From Bacilli bacterium (lineage in GTDB: Bacteria; Bacillota; Bacilli; Paenibacillales; NBRC-103111), in assembly GCA_028287395.1 (NCBI GenBank), contig JAQBPR010000126.1, forward strand, positions 19,247 to 83,246: a stretch of 64,000 nt of DNA, read 5' to 3'. The notes beneath the pieces were generated by a model, which was given only the letters and a program-made list of their open reading frames with translations, was not told where the DNA came from and ran no database searches. Shown one piece after another: positions 46,667 through 55,021 of the stretch (its first letter is position 1; each line of letters opens with the position of its first letter). A program made the position numbers and the translations under genes.

Positions 46667-47932
46667 TTAAATGAGTAAGTTAAACAACACCGAATCTTTG
46701 TTCAGCTCCACATAAACAATTCCGTTGGATTGCATTCGTGCGATCAGCGGTGCATAGTCTTCTTTATTCTTCAACTCGATGCCTACTAGCGCAGGTCCGT
46801 TATCTTTGTTGTGCTTTTTTGTGTATTCAAAACGAGTAATATCATCATTTGGCCCAAGCACATGATCTAAAAATTCTCTTAGAGCCCCCGAACGCTGCGG
46901 GAAATTAACGGTAAAATAATGCTTTAGACCTTCATAAATCAATGAACGCTCTTTGATTTCCTGCATCCGATCAATATCGTTATTCCCACCGCTAATGATA
47001 CAAACGATGTTTTTTCCCTTGATTTCATCTTTGTATAAGTCCAATGCGGCAATCGATAATGCTCCAGCCGGTTCGACAACAATCGCGTTGCGGTTATACA
47101 TTTCAAGGATTGTCGTACAAACCTTGCCTTCCGGTACAAGAAGAATATCATCTAATACTTCCTGACAAATTTGATATGTCAATTGCCCTACTCTTTTTAC
47201 AGCAGCACCATCGACAAAAGTATCCACTTGCTCCAGAGTGGTCACTTCCTGCTGTAAAAAGGACTGCTTCATCGACGCCGCACCTACTGGTTCGACTCCT
47301 ATCACTTTGATCGAAGGACGAATAGCTTTTACATAAATGCCCACGCCAGCTGTAAGCCCCCCGCCGCCAATCGTCGCAAAAATATAATCTGTCTCACCCT
47401 CCATGCTTTCCAAAATTTCTGCGCCCACGGTTCCATTCCCCGCAATAATTTTCGGATCATCAAAGGGATGGACAAACGGCCTCCCTGTTTGCTCACTTGC
47501 GATTATAGCAGCAGCAAATGCGTCGTCAAACGTGTCTCCATGAAGAATAATATCAACTAATGAACCTCCGAACATCTTGACTTGACTAATTTTTTGACGA
47601 GGTGTAGTGCTTGGCATATAAATTTTTCCATGAATATTTAGAGCATTGCATGAATAAGCTACCCCTTGGGCATGATTGCCAGCGCTTGCGCATACAATGC
47701 CTTGCTGCTTTTGTTCCGCCGTTAAACCGTAAATCAAATGATACGCCCCTCTAATTTTAAAAGAACGCACGACCTGTAAATCCTCACGCTTCAAATAAAC
47801 ATTACAATCGTATTTTTTTGATAAAATCGAATCTCTTTGCAGCGGGGTTTTTGTGATCACATCTTTTAAAACTTGGTGTGCCTGGACAATATCCTCCATG
47901 CGGACTCGAGTTTCCATCGGACGCTTGCTCAT
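46667..47932 (-). CDS. ilvA: Threonine dehydratase, biosynthetic
   Basis: PLP-dependent deamination of threonine to 2-oxobutanoate, entry to isoleucine. 421 residues: catalytic domain with PLP Lys in RSFKIRGAYH near residue 60, ASAGNHAQG near 85 and GGGGLTAG near 195, and a C-terminal ACT-like regulatory domain (about 340-421). Expression is controlled by the T-box leader at 47966. It is unlinked from the ilv-leu operon, as is common in Bacillales. Isoleucine feedback inhibition is expected from the C-terminal domain. Confidence 0.97.
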   Translation of the reverse strand: MSKRPMETRVRMEDIVQAHQVLKDVITKTPLQRDSILSKKYDCNVYLKREDLQVVRSFKIRGAYHLIYGLTAEQKQQGIVCASAGNHAQGVAYSCNALNIHGKIYMPSTTPRQKISQVKMFGGSLVDIILHGDTFDDAFAAAIIASEQTGRPFVHPFDDPKIIAGNGTVGAEILESMEGETDYIFATIGGGGLTAGVGIYVKAIRPSIKVIGVEPVGAASMKQSFLQQEVTTLEQVDTFVDGAAVKRVGQLTYQICQEVLDDILLVPEGKVCTTILEMYNRNAIVVEPAGALSIAALDLYKDEIKGKNIVCIISGGNNDIDRMQEIKERSLIYEGLKHYFTVNFPQRSGALREFLDHVLGPNDDITRFEYTKKHNKDNGPALVGIELKNKEDYAPLIARMQSNGIVYVELNKDSVLFNLLI

Positions 47933-47965
47933 CTACATTCCTTCTTTCGATAAATAGGATAAAAA

Positions 47966-48235
47966 CAAAAAAATCCCGCCCCGTAAGGGACGAGATGAAC
48001 TCGCGATACCACCCTAGTTCCAATCATTTCCTGTTAAAGGGAAACTGCTGGCGCTCAATCAACGTACAATCATACGCGTTCCCGATAACGGTGGACTTCC
48101 GATAAAGCTTACTTATATTTCGGCTTTATTTCTCAGAGATGATTTTCGGCTATGACTTGAACATCGGCTTTCAGCAGACACCGATTCTCTGGGGATCAAG
48201 CGCAATATCCTACTCTTTCTCTTCAACGAACTTTT
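47966..48235 (-). promoter_or_regulatory. T-box riboswitch leader of ilvA (Ile specifier)
   Basis: The T-box sequence AGGGTGGTATCGCGAG is followed by the terminator TCGTCCC-TTAC-GGGGCGGGA and a T-run (47966-47992). In stem I, GAAAATCATCTCT puts ATC (Ile) in the specifier position followed by A, which suits an isoleucine-pathway gene. Confidence 0.92.
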
Positions 48236-48247
48236 GAAATTGTTATT

Positions 48248-48276
48248 AGAATACAACGTTTTTCTCAGACTGTCAA
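48248..48276 (-). promoter_or_regulatory. Promoter of ilvA, overlapping the upstream gene's stop
   Basis: TTGACA (48276-48271) and TATTCT (48253-48248) with a 17-base spacer on the minus strand. The TGA stop codon of the GC-rich gene at 48273 lies inside the TTGACA box. Confidence 0.75.
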
Positions 48277-49097
48277 TTGGTTTTGGCCTCAACGAAAACT
48301 ACGGCGGGCCTGGTTCCGATGACGACGGTGGCGTCCAGTTCGTCGAAACTGGCCACCTGCGGGATCAGCCCATTGCGAGAGAAGATCTCGACGGTCTGCG
48401 GTGCCTGCCGCTCGCTAGTCTCGACCAGCAGGTGACCTCCCGGTGCAAGCCAGAGTGGTGCCGCGGCCGCTACCCGTCGCTGGACGTCAAGCCCGTCCAC
48501 GCCCCCGTCGAGCGCCACCTGTGCCTCGTGTATGCGGGCCTCCCGGGGCAGCAGCCCAATCGCCTCGGTGGGTACATAGGGTGCGTTGGCGACTAGAACG
48601 TCGACGTGGCCCCGCAGTGTGGCGGGCAGCGGCTCGTAGAGGTCGCCTTCGTACACATGACCACCGGCTGCAGTGACGTTGCGGCGGGCGCACAGCACCG
48701 CAGCGGGGTCGATGTCGGCGGCGTACAACTCGATCCGTTCCAGGGCTGCGGCCAACGCGGCGCCCACAGCTCCCGAGCCGCAGCATAGGTCTACCACGAC
48801 CGCTCCTGGCCGGGCGAGGAGGATGGCCTGGCGAACGAGAAACTCAGTAGGTTGGCGGGGTACAAAGACCCCTGGGTCCACCGCTATCCGCAGAGCGCAG
48901 AACTCCGCCCAGCCGATGACGTGTTCGAGGGGCAAACCGGCAACCCGCCGGTTCACCATGGCATCGAGGTCGGCCAACGTCCGCGCCGCGGAGATGAGCA
49001 GCCGGGCCTCATCTTCGGCGAAAACACAACCGGCGGCCCGAAGCTTGGTTATGATGATTGTACAAATGGTATCTCCATCAAAGCCATCACTATTCAC
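48273..49097 (-). CDS. PrmC-related N5-glutamine methyltransferase, horizontally acquired
   Basis: 274 residues. SAM-binding motif VVDLCCGSGAVGAAL near residue 122; catalytic-type motif NAPYVP near 190, in place of NPPY of HemK/PrmC, which points to the actinobacterial PrmC-related family (TIGR03704-like) rather than true PrmC. PLEHVIGWAEFCALR and GVFVPRQPTEFLV are typical. GTG 49097 has AAGGA 6 bases upstream. The bases between about 48285 and 49040 are strikingly GC-rich, with G/C third positions, unlike every neighbour, so transfer from a high-GC organism is clear. A role in methylating a Gln of a release factor-like or other protein is possible; unproven. Confidence 0.9.
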   Translation of the reverse strand: MNSDGFDGDTICTIIITKLRAAGCVFAEDEARLLISAARTLADLDAMVNRRVAGLPLEHVIGWAEFCALRIAVDPGVFVPRQPTEFLVRQAILLARPGAVVVDLCCGSGAVGAALAAALERIELYAADIDPAAVLCARRNVTAAGGHVYEGDLYEPLPATLRGHVDVLVANAPYVPTEAIGLLPREARIHEAQVALDGGVDGLDVQRRVAAAAPLWLAPGGHLLVETSERQAPQTVEIFSRNGLIPQVASFDELDATVVIGTRPAVVFVEAKTN

Positions 49098-49148
49098 AAA
49101 TGATCCTTCCTCGGTATGGAGTGTCACATCATCCACACTATTGAATAA

Positions 49149-49418
49149 CTATAACTGCTTCCCGATCCAATAAGCCGCTGCTACATTTACGATCACTAGC
49201 ACAGGAATCCCATATTGAAAGCTAGGATGCTGCGTTTTATGGCGAAATGCCTTCATGCCGATAAATGCTCCAATTGCCCCTCCTATAAGTGCAAAAAAGA
49301 ATAAATTTCGTTCGGGTACTCTTCGTTGTCTCTTCTTAGCCTGGCGCTTATCAAATCCCATGATGACGAAAGAAAAAAGATTCATCGCGATCCAATAATA
49401 CATTAAAATAAGCTCCAT
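49149..49418 (-). CDS. DUF1294 family small membrane protein
   Basis: 89 residues with three membrane helices (YYWIAMNLFSFVIMG, LFFFALIGGAIGAFIG, GIPVLVIVNVAAAYWIG). DKRQAKKRQRRVPE between helices 1 and 2 and FRHKTQHPSF after helix 2 are the DUF1294 hallmarks. AAAGGGA lies upstream of the ATG. Function unknown. Confidence 0.85.
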   Translation of the reverse strand: MELILMYYWIAMNLFSFVIMGFDKRQAKKRQRRVPERNLFFFALIGGAIGAFIGMKAFRHKTQHPSFQYGIPVLVIVNVAAAYWIGKQL

Positions 49419-49439
49419 CGTTTACATCCCTTTATCATT

Positions 49440-50600
49440 TCAATTTTTACTTTCTACTAAATCGGAAATCATAAACTCACCGTCTTTTTCGCTAAAGCTC
49501 GCTTTGACCCCGTTTCCAGTCTTAGAATCTAGTACAATCGTTAATGGATTTTGCTTCTTCAAATCTTCTCTTTCGTAAATATCGGCTGGAAAGACAACCC
49601 ACCATTCCTGATCAAGTGATTTCTGCAGTAGATTTAATTTTTTAGCTTTTTTTAACAGACTTGTCTGGGTCACATATTTACCTGCGTCCTTATCGTTACC
49701 TAAGCTAAGCGCATAAATAAATTCTACCAGAGTATTATATGTAGCTGGGGCTATTCGGAAATTTTTCAATCTGTATTGCTCGCCATCCTTGATCCAAGTT
49801 TGCTGGAGAAACCGCAAATGACCGGATTTGGTCTGTGCTAGAAGCTTTTCTTTACCATCTTCATAGCCTAGTGAATCGCCCTCAAGGATAAATTCAGAAA
49901 TATCATTATGCGTAAATTGGATCGTTCCACGATTATTGGGCCATCTCGCATCAGGCTGGTCTACCTTTGGGGAAGACCATTGCAGTGTCCATTGCCCTTT
50001 TGATAATCTAAGCAGCTTGTAAACCGGCCACGGCTTTGCTTCCCCACCGTTTTCATATCCCATATTATCAAAAACGGCCCCTAATTCAACAGCTCCTTGA
50101 ACTTCGCTGCTCGCTCTTGCTGAAATCACCGTCATCGCATCTGAAAAACTATTTTGCGAAATATGATCTATGGGAAGCACTTGATATTTTAAAATTTGAT
50201 CTTCCCACCAGTAGATTGCATATCCAGCGGAAGCATATTGTTGTACCGAATAGTTAAGTAAAATAATATCAGGAAGCGCGGGAAGGGACTTATCCGCTGC
50301 CACGCTGTAAGCCCAAAAACCATTTTTCGCAAATGACTCCCTACTGGCCCATGCATTTATGGCTTTCGCTGCGTCCACTTTATTCGTTAGATTCATGCCG
50401 GATAGGTGTTCGAAAATCAGTCTAGGTATGTCCACTGCAGTTGGAGTCTGCGTAGGAGCAGGAATCATCGGCGGAACGGCTTCCTGTGTTATGCTTCTAT
50501 TTTCAATTGGTTTAGGATGATCCGGATTGTAACAGCCTGTTTGCAAAACAATAAGCATTGCTAAAATACAAACCGTACGTAATGAATAGGCAGGTTTCAT
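49440..50600 (-). CDS. Predicted lipoprotein of unknown function
   Basis: 386 residues. The N-terminus KPAYSLRTVCILAMLIVLQTGC has a lipobox (LQTGC), so Cys is lipidated and the protein is anchored outside. A Pro/Thr-rich linker (residues 25-50) is followed by a soluble alpha/beta region. ATG 50600 has AAAGGGG 7 bases upstream. No recognisable domain; secreted-sensor-like. Lies just after the methyltransferase gene on the same strand. Confidence 0.75.
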   Translation of the reverse strand: MKPAYSLRTVCILAMLIVLQTGCYNPDHPKPIENRSITQEAVPPMIPAPTQTPTAVDIPRLIFEHLSGMNLTNKVDAAKAINAWASRESFAKNGFWAYSVAADKSLPALPDIILLNYSVQQYASAGYAIYWWEDQILKYQVLPIDHISQNSFSDAMTVISARASSEVQGAVELGAVFDNMGYENGGEAKPWPVYKLLRLSKGQWTLQWSSPKVDQPDARWPNNRGTIQFTHNDISEFILEGDSLGYEDGKEKLLAQTKSGHLRFLQQTWIKDGEQYRLKNFRIAPATYNTLVEFIYALSLGNDKDAGKYVTQTSLLKKAKKLNLLQKSLDQEWWVVFPADIYEREDLKKQNPLTIVLDSKTGNGVKASFSEKDGEFMISDLVESKN

Positions 50601-50620
50601 AATAATCCCCTTTCGTATCA

Positions 50621-51565
50621 TTAGATACAGACGATTATTTGTCGTGAAAAGTTGCCTTTACGTACAAAGCCACGATCTACAATGGTGAAACCGGCATTTT
50701 CAATAATTGAATCGATGGCTTCTATTGTAATGACAACCACCTTACGTGCCAATTTACGCGCACTAGTCAGCATCATAAGCTGTTCTTCATTCGTGATGAC
50801 GGAGCATATATTGTAAGGCATATCCAAAATGGCCGCATCATAGCTTCCATTCAGTTGACGGATATCCGCTACCGTGACTACATCTGCAAATCCAAAATGA
50901 GCCAAGTTCACTCGCGCTCCCACGACCGCCAGAGGATTCAAATCACTGCCGATTATGTCAATTCCCATGGATAGCGCCTCGATCAATACGGTTCCAATGC
51001 CGCAGCAAGGATCAATCACTTTAACCTCCTGCGGATTTGGCGCCGCAATATTGGCAGCAGCTCTAGCTACTCGTGTATTCAACGCAGTCGAATAATTTTG
51101 CGGTTTTTGAGTATGCTTCAGCCAAACTGCCTTATTTTTGCGGCATTCGCCAAAATACCAACGATTGTTCAGCTCCATTATTCCAAACACTCGCTCTGGC
51201 TTACGCATCTCTGCTTTACCGCGAATGTGCCCGCCGATTTCTCGTTCCAGGGCGCGTTGTTCCGCAAACTCGACTTTAGCGTGTTCATCATTCTCTATAT
51301 AAATCACCTTGAAAGCAGTACCTTGCAATTCAAGCGCTTCTACCTGTTGTGCAATATTTTGTATGCTGCGGCCTATATATAAGATTTCTAATTGCAGTTT
51401 TATGAACGGACTTCGACTCGGATCGATGTTTAACGGACTTTCCAAGTAATTGCGGTTTGAATCGAAACCAAACAGCGTTCGCAATTCTAATTGACAAAGC
51501 GACCACTCCTCTTCACGACAAGCATACGTATATATATAAGCTGCTGAGCCCGTTTGTACATTCAA
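50621..51565 (-). CDS. TRM11-like RNA methyltransferase
   Basis: 314 residues. The C-terminal half is a class I SAM methyltransferase with VIDPCCGIGTVLIEAL near residue 180, GSDLNPLAVVGARVNLAHFG and catalytic-type DMPYN, as in THUMP/TRM11-type base methyltransferases (DPPY variant). The N-terminal half (about 1-150) has no THUMP motif I can recognise. Predicted to modify RNA or DNA at N2/N6; the target is unknown. It lies upstream of a lipoprotein gene with 20 bases between. Confidence 0.8.
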   Translation of the reverse strand: MNVQTGSAAYIYTYACREEEWSLCQLELRTLFGFDSNRNYLESPLNIDPSRSPFIKLQLEILYIGRSIQNIAQQVEALELQGTAFKVIYIENDEHAKVEFAEQRALEREIGGHIRGKAEMRKPERVFGIMELNNRWYFGECRKNKAVWLKHTQKPQNYSTALNTRVARAAANIAAPNPQEVKVIDPCCGIGTVLIEALSMGIDIIGSDLNPLAVVGARVNLAHFGFADVVTVADIRQLNGSYDAAILDMPYNICSVITNEEQLMMLTSARKLARKVVVITIEAIDSIIENAGFTIVDRGFVRKGNFSRQIIVCI

Positions 51566-51649
51566 GTTGCATTCATCCTCTAGTTTATTAATGGGTTAAA
51601 GTGATGTTATCATATAAAAAAGAAGATTGACATCCCCACAAAAATATGT

Positions 51650-51669
51650 TTTATTTATTAATAAATAAA
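51650..51669. promoter_or_regulatory. Perfect 20-bp palindrome before tetR
   Basis: TTTATTTATTAATAAATAAA lies 21 bases before the TetR start codon and is identical to the palindrome at 52235-52254. The presumed operator of the adjacent regulator. Confidence 0.75.
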
Positions 51670-51690
51670 TAAATTAAAGGTGATCTTGCC

Positions 51691-52218
51691 ATGGTAAATA
51701 AAAATGACCTTAACAGTTCAAAAAAAGACCAAATCATAGATGCTGCTGTAATCCTCTTTGCTTCTCATGGTTTTTATAAAACTACAACTGCTAACGTTGC
51801 CAAATTGGTTGGCGTAACACAACCCTACATATTCCACTTTTTTAAAACAAAAGAAGAATTGTATCTAGCCGTGCTTGACAGAGCAGTTGGAAAAATTGTT
51901 GATTCCTTCAGAACAGTAAATGCCCCCGCAGATAAGCTAGTTGAAACCATGGGTCGGGCTTTTGAAGGGTTAATTTCCACTTATCGGGATGAGATGTTAT
52001 TGACCATGCAGTCATTCACTACACCAGAACCCGCAATTCGTGATTTCGCACGGGACAGTTATTCGATTATTTACCAAACCGTTAAAAAGCGCTTCGAGGA
52101 AGCTAAACTTCCACAATCCGCATATACAGCAAGTATGTTCATCGCTTCTGGGCTTATTATCACGCTTTCTGAAGTTTTGGGGTTACCAGAGCTGTCTCCT
52201 TTTTCAAAGGATTGCTAA
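51691..52218 (+). CDS. TetR/AcrR-family transcriptional regulator
   Basis: 175 residues. The N-terminal TetR helix-turn-helix is plain: AAVILFASHGFYKTTTANVAKLVGVTQPYIFHFFKTKEEL. The C-terminal ligand-binding half is helical. It is followed by a membrane protein gene, and identical 20-bp palindromes lie before both genes, so autorepression and repression of the neighbour are predicted. AAAGG precedes the ATG. The ligand is unknown. Confidence 0.92.
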   Translation: MVNKNDLNSSKKDQIIDAAVILFASHGFYKTTTANVAKLVGVTQPYIFHFFKTKEELYLAVLDRAVGKIVDSFRTVNAPADKLVETMGRAFEGLISTYRDEMLLTMQSFTTPEPAIRDFARDSYSIIYQTVKKRFEEAKLPQSAYTASMFIASGLIITLSEVLGLPELSPFSKDC

Positions 52219-52234
52219 TTTTTTTGCTGTAATA

Positions 52235-52254
52235 TTTATTTATTAATAAATAAA
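52235..52254. promoter_or_regulatory. Perfect 20-bp palindrome before the membrane gene
   Basis: Identical in sequence to the element at 51650-51669. It is 20 bases before the start codon and 8 bases before the AAGGAGG ribosome binding site. Confidence 0.75.
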
Positions 52255-52274
52255 TTAAACAAGGAGGCTTTAAA

Positions 52275-53084
52275 ATGAATTCTTCAAGAGGTTCAGAAAT
52301 GTTAAAAGGGTTCAAAGAATTATACAGCCGAGATCAATTATTAACGATGACAGGAATCTTACACGTACTTGTTTTTTTCTGTATGGTATCACTCATTTTT
52401 ATGGATTCTAGGTTACTACTTGGAATTAATATTTGGATCAAGCCGATGAAATTTGCCCTCTCAATTGCAGTATATACTTTAACTCTTGCGGTGATCATGA
52501 AATATGTTCGTAATAGAGCTATTCAGAAGATTGTTTCTTATATTACTTCTATCGGATTCATCCTAGAAATGATCATTATTATCTTTCAAGCGGCACAAGG
52601 TAAAAAATCGCATTTTAACTTTGATACGCCATTAGATATAACCATTTTTAGTATAATGGGTGTTATAATCGGGATTGTTACCATTGCACTAATCATTTTG
52701 TTTATTCACTTAGTTCGTAATAAGATCGATCTTCCGCACCATTATGCTTTGGCACTGAAGTCAGGTCTTTTTATTTCTATAGTTGGCGCTTTAATTGGCG
52801 GATATATGTCTAGTCATTCTAAACATACGGTTAACGGTGATGATGGTGGACCTGGATTATTTGTTTTAAACTGGAGCACCCTGGTTGGTGATTGGAGAGT
52901 TGCGCATTTCTTTGGTCTTCATGCTTTACAGTGCATTCCATTATTAACTTTTATATTAACCAACAAATTGCATAACGAAAAGTCGAAGACGAGAGTGACT
53001 TGGGCTATTTCAATCCTCTATGCATCTTTTGTTCTATTTACATTTATAGAAGCTGCTTATGGGAAACCTCTAATCAAGACATAG
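52275..53084 (+). CDS. Polytopic membrane protein of unknown function
   Basis: 269 residues with about seven membrane helices. Conserved-looking, polar stretches between or in helices: INIWIKPMKFALSIAVY, GDDGGPGLFVLNWST and GDWRVAHFFGLHALQ, the last with two His in a helix, which could bind heme or metal. AAGGAGG lies 7 bases before the ATG. Likely controlled by the TetR regulator upstream through the shared palindrome. I recognise no named family; a role in handling a toxic or hydrophobic compound is only a guess. Confidence 0.75.
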   Translation: MNSSRGSEMLKGFKELYSRDQLLTMTGILHVLVFFCMVSLIFMDSRLLLGINIWIKPMKFALSIAVYTLTLAVIMKYVRNRAIQKIVSYITSIGFILEMIIIIFQAAQGKKSHFNFDTPLDITIFSIMGVIIGIVTIALIILFIHLVRNKIDLPHHYALALKSGLFISIVGALIGGYMSSHSKHTVNGDDGGPGLFVLNWSTLVGDWRVAHFFGLHALQCIPLLTFILTNKLHNEKSKTRVTWAISILYASFVLFTFIEAAYGKPLIKT

Positions 53085-53098
53085 ACAACAAGTGACAC

Positions 53099-53165
53099 AA
53101 AGATAAACGGCTACACCGTCTTTTATGACGGTAGCGCTTGTCCAGAATTATAAGATCAGTATAAT
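53099..53165. repeat. Dispersed hairpin repeat, family A copy 3
   Basis: AGATAAACGGCTACACCGTC and GACGGTAGCGCTTGTCC with the tail TTATAAGATCAGTATAA; close match to the copy at 5643-5710. Located in the gap between convergent transcripts. Confidence 0.75.
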
Positions 53166-53166
53166 G

Positions 53167-53193
53167 AAAAAAAAGCCGCTATAATCAGCGGCT
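53167..53193 (-). terminator. Terminator of the ABC exporter operon
   Basis: AGCCGCT-ATAATC-AGCGGCT followed on the minus strand by eight T. It lies 53 bases after the exporter stop. Confidence 0.8.
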
Positions 53194-53245
53194 CAGCCTG
53201 TTGAGAAACATTTGACGTTATTATATACTAAACAATCTAAAAAAA

Positions 53246-55021
53246 TTAAGTAGCAACAGTAATTTGTTTCGCAGCAGGAACAACAGCCTCACCTTTTTGC
53301 AGCTGATACATTTTATAATATCTGCCCTGCAGTTCCATAAGAGCTTCATGGTTTCCGCGCTCCACAATCTCACCACGGTGCAGTACGAGAATTTGATCCG
53401 CGTCACGGATCGTAGAGAGTCTATGGGCGATGACAAAGGTTGTTCTCCCTTCACTGACTACCTTCAGCGCTTTTTGAATCAACCCCTCGGTTTCGCTGTC
53501 GATACTCGCTGTCGCTTCATCTAATATAAGAATCGAAGGATCAAACGCTAAAGCTCTGGCAAAAGAAATCAACTGCCTTTGTCCTGCCGAAAGTGTGCTT
53601 CCCCGCTCGACAACCGGCTCATCGTAAGCGTGCGGCAGCTGTTGTATGAACGATTCCGCCCCGACTTCTCTAAGCGCGCTTTTCACACTCTCTAAATCGA
53701 TCTTATCGTTATACAAGCTTACATTAAATTTAATATCACCCGCAAACAGGAACGGATCCTGTAAAACAATTCCCATATGCTTTCGCAAAGCCTGCTTGGA
53801 AAAAGTCGCAATATCGCGTCCATCAATTGAAATGACCCCCTCATTGGGCTCATAGAAGCCGAGAAGCAGATTCATAATAGAGCTTTTGCCGGAGCCGGTA
53901 TGTCCGACCAGTGCAATCGTTTCGCCTTTTTTCGCTTCAAAGGAAATTCCCTTTAATACATCTTCGCCAGCCTTATACGCAAAAGTCACCTGATCGAACT
54001 TTACAATTCCTTCCGGACGATCCACATGTTCGGCTTTGTCGACTTCTGTACCCTCTAAATCGAGGATATAAAACACCTTTTCCGCTGAGACAAAAGCGCG
54101 TTGAGCATTCGTAAGCTGATCAAAAACTCCAATAATCGGTTGAAAAATGCGCCCCAAATAATCAATAAAGGCATAAAACACACCAAAGGATATCGTCGTT
54201 TGCAGCGACTGATGACCGAAATACCAGATAACCATAGCCGTTACTAAACTGCCGATGGTGCCGACAATATTACGTGATGATAAGGAGAACACACGAAACT
54301 GTTTAATTTGATTCGCATAGCGACTCTCATTGAGCACTTCAAATTCTTCAAGTGTTACCTTTTCCCGGCGAAACGCTTGCAGAATCGGCATAACCGCGAT
54401 GGTTTCACTGATCATCGCATTCATATCGCTTAATCTAGCCCGCATGATGGTGATAAATATTTTTGAATATTTTAAATGAATCTTCATTATTAGCGCAAAT
54501 AACGGCGGCAGAATGAGGCAAAACAAGGCCAATCGCGGATTAAGAATGAACAAAGCTACATAAATTCCTGTCAGCTGCACCGCGCTGACTACAAACGTTG
54601 CCATAAAGCTCATAAACAGATCACGAATAGCTTCTGTATCGTTGGCAATTCGCGAAACAACCTGCCCAATCGGTGTATTGTCAAAAAAGCGCAGCGGTAC
54701 TCGTTGAATATGGCGCATCAATTCCATCCGCATGTTTTTAATGATCTGCAATGCGGTCGATTGCAGCGTATACGCTTGAATAAAGTTACAAATGCTTGCA
54801 GTAAGCAATAAACCAATATAAAGCCCTAGTAAGATAAGAATTGATTTCATATCGTGCACACCTGTAGAAAGATGCTTATCAATGATTGTTTTCGTAATGA
54901 ATGGCCCGCCCAGCTCAGCCCCTACAGCGCAGCAAAGCACGAGAAGCGCACCGATAATTCTAAACTTATAGTACAGCGCATAATTGAACAGCCTACGGAT
55001 AACAGATTGCTTTGGCTTCAT
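53246..55021 (-). CDS. Heterodimeric ABC exporter subunit (BmrD/YheH-like), canonical NBD
   Basis: 591 residues. Six membrane helices (residues 15-310) and a C-terminal NBD with GHTGSGKSS, VLQDPFLFAGDI (Q-loop), LSAGQRQL signature, ILILDEATASID (Walker B with catalytic Glu) and IAHRLSTI. The partner encoded upstream has a degenerate site, so this subunit carries the intact Walker B. ATG 55021 is chosen: it forms an ATGA overlap with the upstream stop and has GGAGGGGG before it. Likely a multidrug exporter with broad substrates, as in BmrCD; identity is by family only. Confidence 0.9.
   Translation of the reverse strand: MKPKQSVIRRLFNYALYYKFRIIGALLVLCCAVGAELGGPFITKTIIDKHLSTGVHDMKSILILLGLYIGLLLTASICNFIQAYTLQSTALQIIKNMRMELMRHIQRVPLRFFDNTPIGQVVSRIANDTEAIRDLFMSFMATFVVSAVQLTGIYVALFILNPRLALFCLILPPLFALIMKIHLKYSKIFITIMRARLSDMNAMISETIAVMPILQAFRREKVTLEEFEVLNESRYANQIKQFRVFSLSSRNIVGTIGSLVTAMVIWYFGHQSLQTTISFGVFYAFIDYLGRIFQPIIGVFDQLTNAQRAFVSAEKVFYILDLEGTEVDKAEHVDRPEGIVKFDQVTFAYKAGEDVLKGISFEAKKGETIALVGHTGSGKSSIMNLLLGFYEPNEGVISIDGRDIATFSKQALRKHMGIVLQDPFLFAGDIKFNVSLYNDKIDLESVKSALREVGAESFIQQLPHAYDEPVVERGSTLSAGQRQLISFARALAFDPSILILDEATASIDSETEGLIQKALKVVSEGRTTFVIAHRLSTIRDADQILVLHRGEIVERGNHEALMELQGRYYKMYQLQKGEAVVPAAKQITVAT

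Noticed and set aside
48443..49173. Several long ORFs on the plus strand of the GC-rich segment
   Set aside because: High GC removes stop codons in all frames; only the minus-strand methyltransferase has family motifs.
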